From: Thermoplasmata archaeon
Lineage (GTDB): Archaea; Thermoplasmatota; Thermoplasmata; Thermoplasmatales; Thermoplasmataceae
DNA: 51,746 nucleotides
Direction: 5' to 3'
Assembly: GCA_021809755.1 (NCBI GenBank)
Contig: JAJZJZ010000005.1
Coordinates: 1-51,746, forward strand
Part shown: piece after piece, positions 51,590 to 51,746 of the stretch
Layout: each line of letters starts with the position of its first letter
How positions within the stretch are numbered: the stretch's first letter is position 1
Notes under the pieces: generated by a model
Told to the model about the DNA's origin: nothing
The model's input: only the letters and a program-made list of their open reading frames with translations
Databases searched by the model: none
Made by a program: the position numbers and the translations under genes

Positions 51590-51746
51590 TTATTTGCTGT
51601 TAATGGATGAAAGCCTGAGTTTCATATCTTCGAGCTTATCTGCAAGACCCACATCTTCCCCAACGATTTCCTGCATACTGTCAACATCTTCAAGCATCTT
51701 TCCCACCTGGTCAACAGTCTTGGCATATCTCTTGCCGTTTCCAACC
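51590..51746 (-). CDS. Partial gene at window edge, unknown
   Basis: The last 51 codons of a minus-strand gene that continues beyond 51746. It reads KRYAKTVDQVGKMLEDVD and ends LRLSSINSK, helical and possibly coiled-coil. Stop TAA at 51592-51590. Family not recognisable from this piece. Confidence 0.5.
   Translation of the reverse strand, partial: VGNGKRYAKTVDQVGKMLEDVDSMQEIVGEDVGLADKLEDMKLRLSSINSK

Noticed and set aside
41922-51746. Second attachment site (copy of the tRNA-Ser 3' end)
   Set aside because: I searched by eye for GGGTTCGAATCCC and its flanks and found none; the right boundary remains open.
1-51746. CRISPR array
   Set aside because: No regularly spaced repeats of 24-37 bases and no cas-like genes were seen.

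Overview
The window looks like a chromosomal segment of a low-GC euryarchaeon of the Thermoplasmatales type (Cuniculiplasma, Ferroplasma or Thermoplasma relatives). The evidence is archaeal-only genes (GINS subunit, DUF655 next to KsgA, eL41, Trm56, Lhr, an archaeal RNase P RNA), an intron-containing tRNA-Trp, TATA boxes about 25 bases before many start codons (leaderless transcripts) mixed with GGTGA/GGAGG ribosome binding sites, and a nicotinate phosphoribosyltransferase with a terminal zinc knuckle. The genus is inferred; no search could be run.

Layout. 1-2740: DUF655-rsmA pair, an SPFH membrane protein and a GNAT enzyme. 2790-9000: accessory ground with a PIN-domain gene and helical partner, a wrecked SPFH/zinc-ribbon gene, a GntR/SdpI-like pair and long stretches without genes. 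8990-9237: intron-containing tRNA-Trp directly abutting a 35-residue ribosomal protein eL41 gene. 9595-15012: GINS, an RHH-MNT/HEPN pair, a large surface protein, RNase P RNA, a zinc protein and a glycosyltransferase. 15068-18168: B12-dependent acyl-CoA mutase in two subunits plus its MeaB GTPase; active-site positions suggest an isobutyryl-CoA-type rather than methylmalonyl-CoA mutase. 18262-25125: MscS channel, two transsulfuration PLP enzymes and a succinate dehydrogenase operon resembling actinobacterial Sdh1. 25315-34924: GtrA-like protein, regulator, Trm56-HD fusion, tRNA-Asn and tRNA-Met, TetR/epimerase pair, MFS transporter, ABC-2 transporter and methyltransferase. 35046-41244: cysS with a nicotinamidase and NAPRTase (NAD salvage), then Toprim protein and Lhr helicase.

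41874 to the end: tRNA-Ser(GCT) followed by an apparently integrated element. A tyrosine recombinase overlaps the tRNA 3' half; behind it come tightly overlapping microgenes, small membrane proteins, four ribbon-helix-helix regulators arranged as divergent pairs, an unrecognised 321-residue protein with two membrane-protein neighbours, a YwgA/Panacea-like protein, a coiled-coil protein, and a TcmP-like protein facing a radical SAM protein with a CxxxCxxC motif. No second copy of the tRNA end was seen, so the right boundary is unknown. Several genes below about 60 codons were found by reading the sequence.

The best candidates for something undescribed are the element's 45.3-49.8 kb cargo, the RHH-MNT fusion with its palindromic operator, and a 20-residue acidic peptide gene at 41388-41450.
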